Shown piece after piece: positions 25,101 to 32,708 of a stretch of DNA of 64,000 bases. The notes under the pieces are model-generated. The model ran no database searches, was not told where the DNA came from, and was given only the letters and a program-made list of their open reading frames with translations. Each line of letters begins with the position of its first letter. Within the stretch, counting starts at the first letter, position 1. A program made the translations under genes and the position numbers. The stretch covers positions 534,501 to 598,500 of the forward strand of contig JASJOG010000029.1 of assembly GCA_030142905.1 (NCBI GenBank), given 5' to 3'. The stretch comes from Heliopora coerulea (lineage: Eukaryota; Cnidaria; Anthozoa; Scleralcyonacea; Helioporidae).

Positions 25101-25170
25101 TCGCAGAATGAAATTTGGAGATGAAGATAACCATGACGAAAATAATGCCACTTGTTCGGATTTCTGCCAT
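994..25170 (-). CDS. ABCG24/28-type ABC half-transporter, 5' part (exons 1-6)
   Basis: Six minus-strand exons (25170-25080, 17848-17594, 14078-13993, 4901-4674, 3706-3386, 1131-994) join to 1119 nt, exactly 373 codons, with matching phases 1-1-0-0-0. Order in the protein: signal peptide (1-23, core GIIFVMVIFIS), Cys-rich extracellular region (about 30-220, with CPGGYYCP and KGHYCRPGS motifs), one membrane helix (about 236-258), cytosolic linker, start of the nucleotide-binding domain (FTIDISFEDL, about 312) and Walker A GPSGAGKTT (353-361). This reversed NBD-TMD layout with a Cys-rich ectodomain is known from plant ABCG24/28 and their relatives in other eukaryotes. Such proteins dimerise and export lipid-like substrates; the substrate here is unknown. 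The rest of the NBD and the six-helix domain lie left of the window. Introns of 7.2, 3.5 and 9.1 kb are swollen by transposons. Splice sites are read by eye. Confidence 0.8.
1132..2970. other. intron 5 of the ABCG gene, no recognisable gene
   Basis: Open frames of up to 149 codons near 2212-2661 have no known domain, no flanking splice structure and unremarkable composition. I read them as chance. Confidence 0.5.
2975..3373. mobile_element. candidate short non-autonomous DNA transposon
   Basis: The left end reads GGCGTAGCCAGGG and the right end CCTTAGCTACGCGAC, an imperfect inverted pair (GCGTAGC core) about 400 bp apart, with G-runs just inside both ends. The same GTGGCGTAGCCA end word recurs at about 32140 and 60485, so it belongs to a family. 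No clear target duplication was found. Confidence 0.4.
3386..3706 (-). CDS. ABCG24/28-type gene, exon 5 (first TM helix, linker, NBD start)
   Basis: The acceptor TTTTTTACAG precedes TTTCTCACC, and the donor is AACGCG|GTAAGT. The 107-codon exon encodes helix FIAPLFDFLVLMLFVTLLLL, a basic stop-transfer flank (YHRWR), a charged linker, and the first NBD strand FTIDISFEDLGLELN. A putative transposon end lies about 13 bp beyond the donor. Confidence 0.8.
4475..4560 (-). repeat. tRNA-derived SINE-like head
   Basis: On the minus strand an A-box-like AGTAGTGGCTAGTGCA is followed about 30 nt later by a B-box GGGTTCGAATCC. The cloverleaf is incomplete, so this is a tRNA-derived repeat and not a tRNA gene. 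Confidence 0.45.
4674..4901 (-). CDS. ABCG24/28-type gene, exon 4 (Cys-rich ectodomain)
   Basis: The acceptor ATTTTATAG precedes TTAAGAGAGTGC, and the donor is TGCCCC|GTAAGT. The 76 codons include GVCCGNES, KPCPGGYYCPDTFTKIPC and KGHYCRPGSVVPDPCP, the most diagnostic part of the ABCG24/28 ectodomain. Phase 0 at both ends. Confidence 0.85.
5738..5960 (+). mobile_element. tRNA-derived SINE
   Basis: An A-box-like TGGCATAGTGGTAGTG at 5742 and a B-box GGGTTCGACTC about 35 nt on form a tRNA-like head. The body contains the CACTCCGGTTTCCCTC block. A second copy on the opposite strand near 43345-43515 shares head and body, which supports a dispersed SINE family. Confidence 0.6.
5985..6497 (+). pseudogene. 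LINE reverse-transcriptase relic, 5' half
   Basis: Broken plus-strand frames read LLRAAGESVVSTATTIFK, then INFEKAFDSIPH, the RT fingers/palm region of jockey/CR1-type LINEs. Stops and frameshifts interrupt it. The relic stops at a hAT insertion and resumes at 11840. Confidence 0.65.
6498..6505. repeat. hAT target-site duplication, left copy
   Basis: ACTCTTGA sits immediately before the element and is repeated without mismatch immediately after its right end (11832-11839). Eight base pairs is the hallmark length for hAT transposases. Confidence 0.85.
6845..8038 (+). pseudogene. hAT transposase, N-terminal part (broken by insertion)
   Basis: It opens with MADNGDDVNKETEQLYLQKK. A zinc-finger-like region follows (CNICSRYEED ... 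HLNSKMHKAA: C-x2-C and H-x5-H), then IDGSVDTLQHYNKF, the start of the catalytic region. The host frame ends at SANTGYKS, where a Penelope-like element begins. The open frame runs on to 8194 only through transposon sequence. It resembles the KIAA1586-like (annotated as SUMO ligase-like) family, which derives from hAT transposases. Confidence 0.75.
8026..8038. repeat. Penelope-like element target-site duplication, left copy
   Basis: AGGATATAAGTCT here is repeated at 9809-9821, directly flanking the nested element. Removing one copy and the insert restores the transposase reading frame (TGYKS-GL...). Confidence 0.8.
8160..8192 (-). ncRNA. hammerhead-ribozyme-like core in Penelope 3' region
   Basis: The minus strand reads CTGAAGA, a short stem-loop (TGTTGGACGTCCGCAAC), then GAAACG, matching the conserved CUGANGA ... 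GAAA core. Hammerhead motifs are known in Penelope-like elements. Stems I and III were not fully traced. Confidence 0.55.
8346..9360 (-). CDS. Penelope-like RT-endonuclease, C-terminal fragment
   Basis: The fragment starts inside the RT palm with the catalytic FFRRYVDDCFAIF box. It continues through the Penelope thumb (LPFTGSHSLQIRTQIAKLC) and ends in a GIY-YIG endonuclease (YSCQCCRALYFGQTRRHFHT), where the GIY tyrosine is retained but the motif is altered to LYFGQT. The nominal ATG at 9428 lies in antisense of the inverted arm, so there is no real start. The frame has no internal stop, suggesting a fairly recent insertion relative to its hAT host. Confidence 0.8.
9679..9713 (+). ncRNA. hammerhead-ribozyme-like core in inverted Penelope arm
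   Basis: This is the same CTGAAGA ... GAAACG core as at 8160-8192 but on the plus strand, because the arm is inverted. Confidence 0.55.
9822..10763 (+). pseudogene. hAT transposase, middle part (stop and frameshifts)
   Basis: Just past the Penelope insertion the frame reads GL*KRLEDHIEWK, where TAG probably replaces a Trp codon (TGG). FWRAFHRPDLAME and PSYHYVRFSQHLNN follow. The frame shifts near 10150 and again near 10450. It reaches DKDYSVRI*, where one missing T hides an expected FGQDLTHVE before a GTAAGT donor. The region is part of the RNase-H-like fold and its insertion domain. Confidence 0.7.
11249..11557 (+). pseudogene. hAT transposase C-terminal dimerisation domain (hATC exon)
   Basis: It follows acceptor TTAAATTCTAG. 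It encodes VISPDSMTVERSVSTYN, KLRTSTSQKTLSDRLII and YDPRPAIVSYFKKKD, the conserved hATC block of the KIAA1586-like family, and ends with TAA. The exon itself is open; the defects are upstream. Confidence 0.8.
11832..11839. repeat. hAT target-site duplication, right copy
   Basis: ACTCTTGA, identical to 6498-6505, directly follows the right terminal repeat. Confidence 0.85.
11840..12816 (+). pseudogene. LINE reverse-transcriptase relic, 3' half
   Basis: It continues the relic broken at 6497: GVVLRPILF, RDLPDCAINNNEDIEMYTDD (the YxDD box as YTDDTTL), then FPAVTYGIKIWGY and, at the end, NWIPKLWNDTPKNLK, a common C-terminus of jockey/CR1-like ORF2. Stops and shifts are frequent. Confidence 0.65.
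12841..13860. mobile_element. foldback element with about 320-bp inverted arms
   Basis: The left arm (12841-13160) and right arm (about 13525-13860) are inverted copies. Shared words include ATTCGTATTCTTAGAATTT at the outer ends, CCGGGAGAAAAA, ACTGGTAACTACTTACC, TGACGTCA and AAACACTTTCAAGCATGTC. The 360-bp loop holds no recognised gene. The 98-codon minus frame at 13410-13706 is arm sequence. Confidence 0.7.
13993..14078 (-). CDS. ABCG24/28-type gene, exon 3 (Cys-rich ectodomain)
   Basis: The acceptor CTGTTTTAG precedes GTTTCTATTG, and the donor is GAAAAG|GTAAAC. It encodes GFYCPQNLLCIIPCPSG and then AYCVPMQKTKEK, the G-[YF]-[YF]-C-P ... P-C-P-x-G-x-[YF]-C repeat of this ABCG subfamily. Phase 1 in and phase 0 out match its neighbours. 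Confidence 0.8.
14265..14545 (+). pseudogene. LINE RT fragment (palm)
   Basis: Shifted frames give QESIMGPLQFFYEF, HVNDLPLGV and LENKFSKLVANNLSLNIDKK, corresponding to the GxxLGPLLF ... NDLP ... L-x-L-N-x-x-K region of non-LTR RTs. It ends where a palindromic MITE begins. Confidence 0.55.
14547..14642 (+). mobile_element. about 95-bp palindromic MITE, copy 1
   Basis: Starts AACCCTTTC and ends GAAAGGGT, with the family core CGTCTGGCGTTAGC and AGTAAAAT inside. Other copies lie near 16662, 25781, 27541 and 30451. Confidence 0.6.
14725..14840. repeat. GACA/GATA microsatellite
   Basis: Imperfect GACA and GATA tetranucleotide run ending in a GA tract. Similar tracts recur at 15866-15945 and 17462-17540, around the minus-strand LINE relic. 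Confidence 0.8.
15866..15945. repeat. GATA/GACA microsatellite
   Basis: Imperfect AGATAGACAGATAG repeats followed by a GA tract. Confidence 0.75.
16662..16760 (-). mobile_element. about 95-bp palindromic MITE, copy 2
   Basis: TAACCCTTTCC at one end and GGAAAGGGTTA at the other form near-perfect inverted ends. Inside are GGCTTACGCCAG and ATTTTACTCGTC, the reverse of copy 1. It interrupts the LINE relic. Confidence 0.7.
17462..17540. repeat. GACA/GATA microsatellite
   Basis: Imperfect run of GACAGATAGACAGACAG-type words. Confidence 0.65.
17594..17848 (-). CDS. ABCG24/28-type gene, exon 2 (Cys-rich ectodomain)
   Basis: The acceptor TTTATTGTAG precedes AGGATCC, and the donor is CCCAGAG|GTATTA. 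The 85-codon exon contains paired cysteines (ASCCPNNYTSQCCPVAG), a Pro/Asn-rich spacer (NPPPIQINPPSAV) and a closing CPRG. The signal peptide upstream makes it extracellular. Confidence 0.75.
18150..20515. other. intron 1 of the ABCG gene, no recognisable feature
   Basis: AT-rich, with only short chance frames on both strands. No repeat family or exon was recognised. Confidence 0.5.
20702..21169 (+). pseudogene. hAT transposase N-terminal remnant
   Basis: A 155-codon frame rich in charged residues (TTQKRKEAAETERGK, EHEAETESVKELDDG) with FQPTDEQILAQL near its end, the linker that precedes the zinc-finger region in ZMYM1-like hAT proteins. It ends at TAA before any catalytic motif. A downstream hATC fragment and flanking terminal repeats place it in the same element. 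Confidence 0.55.
21220..21605 (+). pseudogene. hAT C-terminal dimerisation domain, ZMYM1-like
   Basis: An open stretch reads DVIDKGTPDVKKVIWIRTIC, then LTVPITSSTSERTFSALPRV, RRLNHCLLLHVHKEITDSLD and VKYFGRFDI with a stop. The SERTFSAL ... RLNHCLLLHVHK block is the hATC signature shared with ZMYM1. The catalytic centre is absent. Confidence 0.75.
22984..23055 (-). tRNA. tRNA-like sequence (probable SINE or pseudo-tRNA), left copy
   Basis: A 72-nt cloverleaf can be drawn: acceptor GTCTTTG/CAGGGAC (7 pairs), D-arm GCTC/GAGC, T-arm ACGGG/CCCGT with loop TTCGATT. The anticodon arm TCTCA/TCAGA has one C-C mismatch and its loop CCGGCGA lacks U33. The nominal anticodon GGC would be Ala, but function as a tRNA is doubtful. 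Related copies lie near 28434 and 48639. Confidence 0.45.
23221..23292 (+). tRNA. tRNA-like sequence, right copy
   Basis: It is identical to the copy at 22984-23055 but on the plus strand, because it lies in the opposite arm of the palindrome. The same defects apply. Confidence 0.45.
23345..25079. other. intron 1 of the ABCG gene, first part
   Basis: No gene. It holds a decayed Penelope 3' end near 24190 and a small duplication of GCCTTTACTTTGCATT around 24066 and 24089. Confidence 0.45.
24193..24228 (-). ncRNA. degenerate hammerhead-like core of a Penelope relic
   Basis: The minus strand reads CAGATGA, TGTTGTGCTGTAAAGCAAT, then GAAACGTTAGC. The first core base has changed relative to CUGAUGA. 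The flanks lack Penelope coding sequence. Confidence 0.35.
25080..25170 (-). CDS. ABCG24/28-type gene, exon 1 (signal peptide)
   Basis: It opens with ATG and encodes MAEIRTSGIIFVMVIFIS followed by KFHSA, a typical cleaved signal peptide. It ends at donor GATA|GTAAGT (phase 1). The leftover A joins the AG of exon 2 to make a Lys codon. This start is preferred because it immediately precedes the hydrophobic core and no other upstream exon fits. No promoter motif was recognised upstream. Confidence 0.7.
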
Positions 25171-25780
25171 GCTCGAACAGCAGACTTTTGTGTCTAAACT
25201 GTGTAAAAGGAGTCTGGGATAGAGTTTGGAATCCGAAATATTATTTGAATAATGGTATGACGCTTAGTTAAACACAGTCGGAGTCTCTGGTTCAAAACTA
25301 AATATCTCCAGGAACAACCTCTGTGACTTCTTTTATATTTCTGCTACAAGAATCTCACTTCGAGCGCTCTGTAATTCATCATCTCCTATATTCTTATATA
25401 CAATCTTTGCTGGCCTTGGCTCCGTGTATATATTGAAAAACTTCCGATGGGAATCAAATTCTACAGTACAACCTACGCAACGGAAGTCACTCTATGAAGT
25501 TATAGTTTCAAATTCCCACTTCGTTTGTGTTTATTATAATAACTATCCTTGTGCTTATAGTCATAACGAATCGAGCACCGTGTTTATTGGTCCAAGTATG
25601 GACGGCTTTGCCTTTAGAACCTTCGGGGAGGTCGAGCCAAACTGTTCATAATCTATCATGCGCGCATGAGTGCGACCATGCGATCTTGGTCTTCCAAGTA
25701 ATTTCATTAACGACAAAAATAATCCCCAAGCAATCTGATGTCATGACCTTTATAAACTTAGCAGAATTTTGGGAAATCTT

Positions 25781-25870
25781 AACCTTTTCAAATCCAAGAC
25801 GTCTCCTTTCGAAGAGTAACGTCATCTGGCGTTACCCGGGGTAAAATGAAAAATTTGGACATAGGCCAAA
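25781..25870 (+). mobile_element. about 95-bp palindromic MITE, copy 3
   Basis: AACCTTTTC ... AAGACGTCTCC ... TCATCTGGCGTTACCC ... GGTAAAAT matches the family core in the orientation of copy 1. The right end is decayed. It lies about 600 bp upstream of the ABCG start codon. Confidence 0.5.
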
Positions 25871-26375
25871 CAGAGTTAAGAAAAGTGTTAGCATAATAGC
25901 ATTAACACAAACTAAGCGATAATAAACTCCTATGGCGGTAACTTAAGTAGAACCTCTTGCCCCATCAAAACTACTCTAAGACCACATGCTTATCAAAGAA
26001 ACATTTAGAAACAAAATTTTAAGATGAATTTTCAGGGCACTCTCTCTTACTCAGTCTGGCTAATAGAAGGTTTGCCATTGGGTCACACTTCCCAGAAAAA
26101 CTTCCTATGCAGTTGGGTTGTACTAACAGTGAGAAACTTCCTCGCCCCTGGTGTGTCGTGAATGTCCATGCTCAACATAGACGCACAATTGCCGTTGATC
26201 GCTGCGTGTTATTCTTTTCTTGCCCAAGTCCACCTTGTCAACTTTCTTGGTGGGAGAAAACCTAACATTCCGGAAAACTCGCAACTTTTGGCGGAGAGTT
26301 GATAAGCTTCTTCCAAAAATATGTTTATGTCGTTGTTGTTCAAAATGTCTAAGAGTGATTGTCTAAGCGGAAATC

Positions 26376-26690
26376 GTAACTTTAATATAAATAGCAATGT
26401 CCAACAAATTGTGCGAAGTATCGCCATATGTAAACATTAACAAATGCTTAAACAAAGAAGGCTAGAAGAGTTTAAAACATATTTATTGCATGACTAATAT
26501 TTCGTCGCTACTCCACATATATGACTACTTCGATTCCACTCTGATTATGTTGCTTGTAGCGACGAAACGTTAGTCAATAAATATGTTTTAAACTCTTCTA
26601 GCCTTCTTTGTTTAAGCATTTGTTAATGTTTACATATGGCGATACTTCGCACAATTTGTTGGGCATTGATATTTATATTAAAGTCGTTGT
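26376..26690. mobile_element. Penelope 3'-end hairpin with hammerhead-like core
   Basis: The left arm (about 26376-26507) and right arm (about 26567-26690) are inverted copies sharing AAACAAAGAAGGCTAGAAGA and the ends TTAATATAAATA/TATTTATATTAA. The loop-side arm carries a hammerhead-like core. No coding part remains. Confidence 0.65.
26538..26575 (+). ncRNA. hammerhead-ribozyme-like core
   Basis: CTGATTA, then stem-loop GTTGCTTGTAGCGAC (five pairs including one G-U), then GAAACGTTAG. The CUGANNA ... GAAA order fits the hammerhead core; the sixth core position is altered (U for G). Confidence 0.5.
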
Positions 26691-27540
26691 TCAAGTTGAC
26701 GTCTTCAATCTTAAGGTTCCCATTATTCACAGACTACGCTAGTTCGTTAACACGGCGATCAATCTGATATCACGATTCCGCAGGTTAATTGTAAAAAACA
26801 CACGTTCGACGTTATATTGCAGCATAAACGTTACTTTCCTAAAGGCCTGTTTACATGGCAAGATTGTGCTATATAATAGTTCCTTCTGGTGTATGTGATG
26901 TTCTCTCCAGGATAGATATGATCGTCGAACCAGCCAGAAAACGTAATCTTCGGATGAAAATCAAAGCTCAGAAAAATATTCAGAAAATAGGTATCAAAGA
27001 GTAAAATTTCGCTCAGATCTAACGTTTTCAATGTCCTAAAGGGATGTTTCTTCTTGCGATTTCAAGCATCACGATTGACATCTTGGCGTATGTATTGAAC
27101 TGACTAGAACATCGAGGACAAACTTGCTGGCTAGACTGTCATGGGTTTATTGCATACATCAGGATTACAATCGCAATGTAGAAAATCGCTTCTGTAAACG
27201 GGCTTTAACAGTACAACATTGTCTCAGAGCATAATTCCAGATTGTGGTTGGCCCACTAATGTAGCAATAGAGCCGGAAGACTGCAGTGGCTTAGTCGGAT
27301 ACATCAGAATGAATAATCGTATATGACAATCGTATGGTGTGAATAGCAGATGAAATATTTATTTAAACATTCATTTAAAAATAAAAACATATTTCTATGT
27401 ATTTATTATAAAATGTTTTAATTTTTTAAACATTCATCGCCTTCGATGATTTTTCTGTTTTATCGTCCGGTATTTCTCAATTAGACGTTCTTCTCAGGGA
27501 AAAGTTATTAATAACCAAAATCAATCCTTCCCTCAACACA

Positions 27541-27629
27541 AACCTTCAATCTGTTCCATTGACGAGAAAAATCGTCTGGCGTTAGCTAGAGTAAAATAAC
27601 AGAAGTTTCACGCCGCTAGGAAAGAGTTT
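27541..27629 (+). mobile_element. about 95-bp palindromic MITE, copy 4
   Basis: TTGACGAGAAAAATCGTCTG, then GCGTTAGCTAGAGTAAAAT and a decayed AGGAAAGAGTT end match the family consensus. Confidence 0.5.
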
Positions 27630-28433
27630 AAGAATTCTCATTATGCCTGTCTTAAAAATTATCTGCTGGGCAATAATATTCATTACAAAACATTCATTAA
27701 TTGTAAAGCGATCGTTAGATCTTTAGTTTCAACTTTTGTTTCTACGGAACAACTGTAAGGCAATAATTCCAAAAATACTACGTGAAAGGTAAAGTTAGAA
27801 ATGTCGTGACTTTAACATACCTGTAACATTGGAAAATATACACGTCACTGATAAATCAATGGTAGAAATGGCCGGCTCCCTTTATACACCTGCTGAATAC
27901 AACTACCAGAATGCCCTTCGAAATCTTGTTTGTAATGTAAACTGGAGCGAAACAATTGTCTTTCCATTCGATTTGGAAATTCAATGTTTGCATGAAAATT
28001 AAAAAACGACAAAATTTACTGTAGTTGTCTTCAGCTAATGTAATAAGGGGAACTGACTGTTGTGTGGTGAATACGTTAGTTAAGAGAGGAGAGGTGATTG
28101 GAGACAATCTCAATGTGAACGGTCGATATCAGTCTCTTGTCAAATTTGTAATCCCATTAACCAGTTTTCCTAGCAACATTTATGAACTGGTTGGGTACTT
28201 TTGTTAATCGCGTGACCGGTTGCTCGACATATTCATAAATATATACACGGGCAATATAATGTATTGTCCGTCCGGATCGGAAATCGCAATATTTTGGTAT
28301 TCAGGTGTTAATCGATGAATGAATAATCAGTATTGAGGTACTAATAAATTAATCATTGTATATTAATCACATTCATACTTCACCATAATGCTTCATATGC
28401 GAATCAATTGACCCTCGTATTCTTCACTCTCCA

Positions 28434-28665
28434 TGAGAGTCGATGTATCTAAGTGGTTAGAGCGTCTCACCGGTCATTAAAAAGGCTACGGGCATCGTTA
28501 ATACGAGGAAGTTAGAGTTCAGAGTTGGCAAACAACAATGCATGAGAATTGATATAAGAACGGTACATAAGCTCAAATCCACAAAAAGTATCTTAGTATC
28601 CCAGGCAGGGATCCCGCCAATAACTTTCTCATGATCGGTGCGATGTTCTAACTATGCATTAGAGA
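28434..28665. repeat. pair of facing tRNA-like relics
   Basis: The plus-strand unit (28434-28500) has AAGTGGTTAGAGCGTCTCAC and a mutated B-box. The minus-strand unit (about 28605-28665) has TAGTTAGAACATCGCACCG and GGCGGGATCCCTGCC. Both match the 22.9-kb tRNA-like family but are decayed. Confidence 0.4.
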
Positions 28666-30450
28666 GAGGATAAGCATCCCATTTATGGCAAATGGCGATC
28701 TCGATATTACCACACGAACATCATTTCCTCTTGTTTTGAAGTGTCTTTCTCCATTTTTCTTCGTAAGCAATCAGGATAAGATTTAATTTTATAATCTTAT
28801 ACCTTGTAATAATTTCTTATAATCTTATTTCTTCGTAAGTAATCTTACATGAGTAATTTCATCCTTTTTTACCTCAATGATTTATTGATGATTCGAGAAG
28901 AATTCGAAGGAATTATCACTCACAAGTTGCACAAAAAAGCGTGAATGTATTGTTCGATACGAAACTTCATAAACTCTATCCTAGAGAAATGTTCTAGTCA
29001 TTTATTAAAAACTCGTTAAAATCCGAATATATGCTCTCCACTTGAACTGCATGAATTTATCTCGTACTTCACCTTTTATACCTGATAAACCGTACTGAAA
29101 CAAATGTTTTATTTAAATTATACTAACAAAAATGGTATTTTAGATAAAATTGTTAACTTGATTGTCGTCAAACTTATTGGGAACACTTTCTTTTGCGCAA
29201 TGGTTTGGTAGCAATCATTCCCCTGTTGATAGAAAAAGTAATTATAAACGTCAGTATTTCCATTAATCATTTTCGTTGATGTACATCGAAATATATTGAA
29301 GTTTCCCTTCATCTTTCCTCCATCAGGGTCGGTTAGGCGTGATATGAAAACCACCTATTAAATCAACCCGTGCGTTCAAAAACACCAAAATATTAGCTAA
29401 TAAAGGTGCAAATGAAATCACCAACTGATGTCCATTTCTTTCAAGAAGCGATTGCTTTTGAAGCTGTTGAAAATACTAACAACTCCTGTTCTTTCAATTA
29501 TATCAAAATATTAAACTAAGGAAATTGAAAGACCAATGAATATTGATATACAACATGCATAACGTTGATTTACAATTGAGGATATGGTTTAGATAGCCAG
29601 TAGAACCGGGCACAGTTCTTACCTTCGCTTTTATTCTTAGTTGAAAAAGTATGAGTCTCAATGGAGAGATTAAGCACGACTTTTACAGTTAATGAATACC
29701 ATCAAATTCCCATTTGTTGTATACGATGAATACACGAAAGATTTTTTGTGTGGACTGCGCGTAAGTTCCTAGAAGCTTAGAATCTTCTCAAGACATGTTG
29801 AAATTTTTCTTTGTAAACTTTTTGAAGATTATTCACGCTGAATTTGTTCACAAATGCTGTCCTGTGATATTTAGACAAATCAGAAAATGTCATTGTAAGT
29901 GTTTAAAACAAGAGAAGGACTATTTTATAAAGTTCAAACATTCGATCGCGCAGCAAGAGAATAATTAGAATTTAAGTTATTAATGTTCTGCATCAAATTT
30001 CGAGCATTCAACACTCAACTGAATTCATTTTCACAATTTTTTTGTTCTTGTTCGCACAAGTAGTTGTATAGGCACTTCTTCAACTGTTTATTTCTCACGC
30101 GAAATCTACGGTTGAACGAAAGCGCCTTGTATTTAATCTCAAATTGGAATCATAGTGTAAAAACGTTCAATGTCTCTTTAAGCAATTGTTTGTTGATCCA
30201 GAGATCTCGTGCTCACAGCGTGAAATATTTCTTAATATGAACTTTTTCCAAAAGGTACTTCTCCTTTGTTAGTGGGAGTAAGGTTACAACAGTCACCCAC
30301 AAAAGAGAAAAAGTTGCATTCTTAGACTAGAAGATCATACTCTGTGCAAAGGAATATTAGCCGTGTATTCTGCCTACAAAATTCTTCCAAATTGTACTAT
30401 AAAAATTGTGTGGAAGCAATACACCATTTAATACTTTCTCAACTAACGAC

Positions 30451-30528
30451 GAACTTTACTATTTTGCTCTGGGTAACTCCAGACGACGATTTAACTTGTC
30501 AAGAGGAGCACTCCAGTCGGGAAAAGGT
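30451..30528 (-). mobile_element. about 95-bp palindromic MITE, copy 5
   Basis: TTTTGCTCTGGGTAACTCCA, then GACGACGATTTAACTTGTCA and CGGGAAAAGG is the family core in reverse orientation, moderately decayed. Confidence 0.5.
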
Positions 30529-31027
30529 AAAACTGGGAAGTTTAAATTCAGAATGCTTCCCGATCAAATCAACTTCAGAACAACAAGAGAACTGGGCGAG
30601 TTTAACTGTAATGTGTGAACAAGAGGTACACAAGTTACACCTGCCGATTAAGGGTAGGGACACTCTGGTATAGGGCCGGGGCCATAACATTTAGGAGTCG
30701 AAATTTTGTTTCCTTAATATTAAAAACTAAAGTATTGTATTTTCGATGTTTCACCAAATATTTGGTCACTAACTCACCATAAGTAATGCGGGATTCAGAG
30801 AGCTGATAAATAATGGCAATGTTATGCATTATGCTCCTTACGTATCGCAGAGTGGCTGTCCGTGGGCCTTGGGCGGATTTAAAGATATTTGATACCACGC
30901 GTATAGATCAGCTATGGATTGACCAGGCGGAAAACGTAATCTCAAAAGGAATATCAAAGCCCAGCAAAATATCTTTACGAAAGCCATCGAGTCGGACACA
31001 GAAGTAAATCGTAATATTTAATAAAGT

Positions 31028-31071
31028 TCTAACGTTTCCTTGTATTAATCACAACATCATCAGAGAGTAAT
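31028..31071 (-). ncRNA. hammerhead-ribozyme-like core
   Basis: The minus strand reads CTGATGA, stem-loop TTGTGATTAATACAA, then GAAACGTTAG, a canonical CUGAUGA ... GAAA pair. Confidence 0.6.
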
Positions 31072-31206
31072 TTACATAACTACCTAAAGCCTAAGTATAT
31101 AGTTACAAGGTGTAATAATATTCATGCATTAACCAATCAGAGGACGTACTAAAAATAAAAGTTACAGGTATGAGAACACAAACAACATGGAAGAGTAAAG
31201 AAGAAA

Positions 31207-31433
31207 TTATAAAAGGAAAAGTGGTGCTGAGCCAATATTGGCATTTAAAGAGGGTTTAAGATTGCGTATGAGTAGACTTTCTCGTAAGAGAAGTTCGGAC
31301 TCAAAAGGACAGGAAGAAAGGATTTTAAAATCATCAAAGGAGACTGGGTGGGCCGTGTCACGGTGGTGTGAAAGAATACTGGTGAGGGGAGGGTTAGTGC
31401 GCTTTTTACCTGTGAGAGGTGAGATTCCCATAT
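31207..31433 (-). pseudogene. Penelope GIY-YIG ORF, 3' fragment
   Basis: It encodes MGISPLTGKKRTNPPLTSIL and then FDDFKILSSCPFESELLLRE, ending APLFLL and stop. It is nearly the same as the C-terminus of the elements at 38935 and 42559. Confidence 0.7.
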
Positions 31434-31699
31434 TCCATACACGCGTATCTGACCATATGGGAATCTCACCTCTCACAGGTAAAAAGCGCACTAACCCTCC
31501 CCTCACCAGTATTCTTTCACACCACCGTGACACGGGTCACCCAGTCTCCTTTGATGATTTTAAAATCCTTTCTTCCTGTCCGTTTGAGTCCGAACTTCTC
31601 TTACGAGAAAGTCTACTCATACGTACAACAACATGGCCGCCATGCCCTTTCTTATCCGATTCTCTGATGACTGAGTGAATAAGCTCCACAAGAATTTTT

Positions 31700-32700
31700 G
31701 GTGACCAGGAAGGTTTCGTAAAGTTTCTGAAATGAATTGATCGCAATTCGACGGTCCAAATTTAAAAATATCAACAATAAGGAAGCAGTAGTTTAGAGCT
31801 TAGTCACTCTTAAGTACCTGGGTTTCGATGGTGGGGCAGAGGTAAGATGGCAAAAATTTGATAAATAGGAGCTTTGACGATATCTCAGCTAAGGATGCAG
31901 CTGAGAAGTCATTTTGAGTTCACAAAGAAATCCTCTGAGAAGTTTTGTTTCAATTAGATGACGGAAAACCTCAGCCCAAAAAGAGCTTTTAAAATATCAG
32001 CAAGGTCACCCGGCTAAAGTCTTCCATGTAACCATCCTCCAGATATTATACAGTCTACAAAAAAGATACAAACAATAGCTACAAATTATCCATAGAACAA
32101 CATTACTAGGAAACGTAATCCCTGACTCCGACAGTGGCGTAGCCAGCTTTGGCTTTCCGAGAGGCGGAGAATTCATCCCTGTCCCGGTAATTGTTCGCCC
32201 GTTATCGTAATCCATGGTTAGCTGGAATAGATATTTACGCGGTCTGCAAGGAAGATATTTCATATTAAAAGGCTAACAAATTTCTAAGGGTGGTTGGGGC
32301 ATGCTCCTCCGTAAAATTTTGAAATCTAGGGTCCCTAAAATGTTTTTTTCTACATTTTTGGGCGGGAATTGATAAAATTTTGAAGGTTACAAAACACCAT
32401 ATAAAATATTCATTCTGAGGAAGGAATGTTCTGACCACATTTGCATTATATACCAAAGATTCCTCATACGTTGATATCAAATAATTACGGAGGATCAGCC
32501 CTTGCTTCAAACGTTTAGGGAGGTTCCAGCCTTCCGCTCTCCTGTGCTTCGTACAGCCATGATTTAGCTTCCTATTGTCAGGAATAGTAATATTTAGCCC
32601 GGTTTTACATAAACAGGCCACGTTAGCTTATTTATATTAGGATCGAGGATCATTCCGTCAATAGATCGTGATGGTACGGGAAGGAGGGAAATTACTATGT
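31700..32700. other. no recognisable gene
   Basis: Contains the transposon-end word CAGTGGCGTAGCCAGC at about 32139 and chance frames only. Confidence 0.4.
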
Positions 32701-32708
32701 TAATGTAC

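Larger units (their letters stand above)
26700..30450. other. intergenic, no recognisable gene
   Basis: It holds a weak Penelope 3' tail at 26925-27000 (CAGAAAACGTAATCTT ... ATCAAAGCTCAG), a MITE at 27541 and two tRNA-like relics at 28434-28665. Open frames here are short and featureless. Confidence 0.45.
30907..31625. mobile_element. Penelope 3'-end fragment with inverted copy
   Basis: A minus-strand fragment (about 31433 to 30907) carries the last part of the GIY-YIG ORF, the 3' UTR with a hammerhead-like core and the tail GGCGGAAAACGTAATC. It is joined head-to-head to a plus-strand copy (about 31434-31620). The join lies inside ATTCCCATATTCCATACACG. The same family forms the 38-43 kb palindrome. 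Confidence 0.75.

Noticed and set aside
31238..31678. 146-codon plus frame as a separate gene
   Set aside because: It is antisense of one Penelope arm joined to the sense of the inverted arm.
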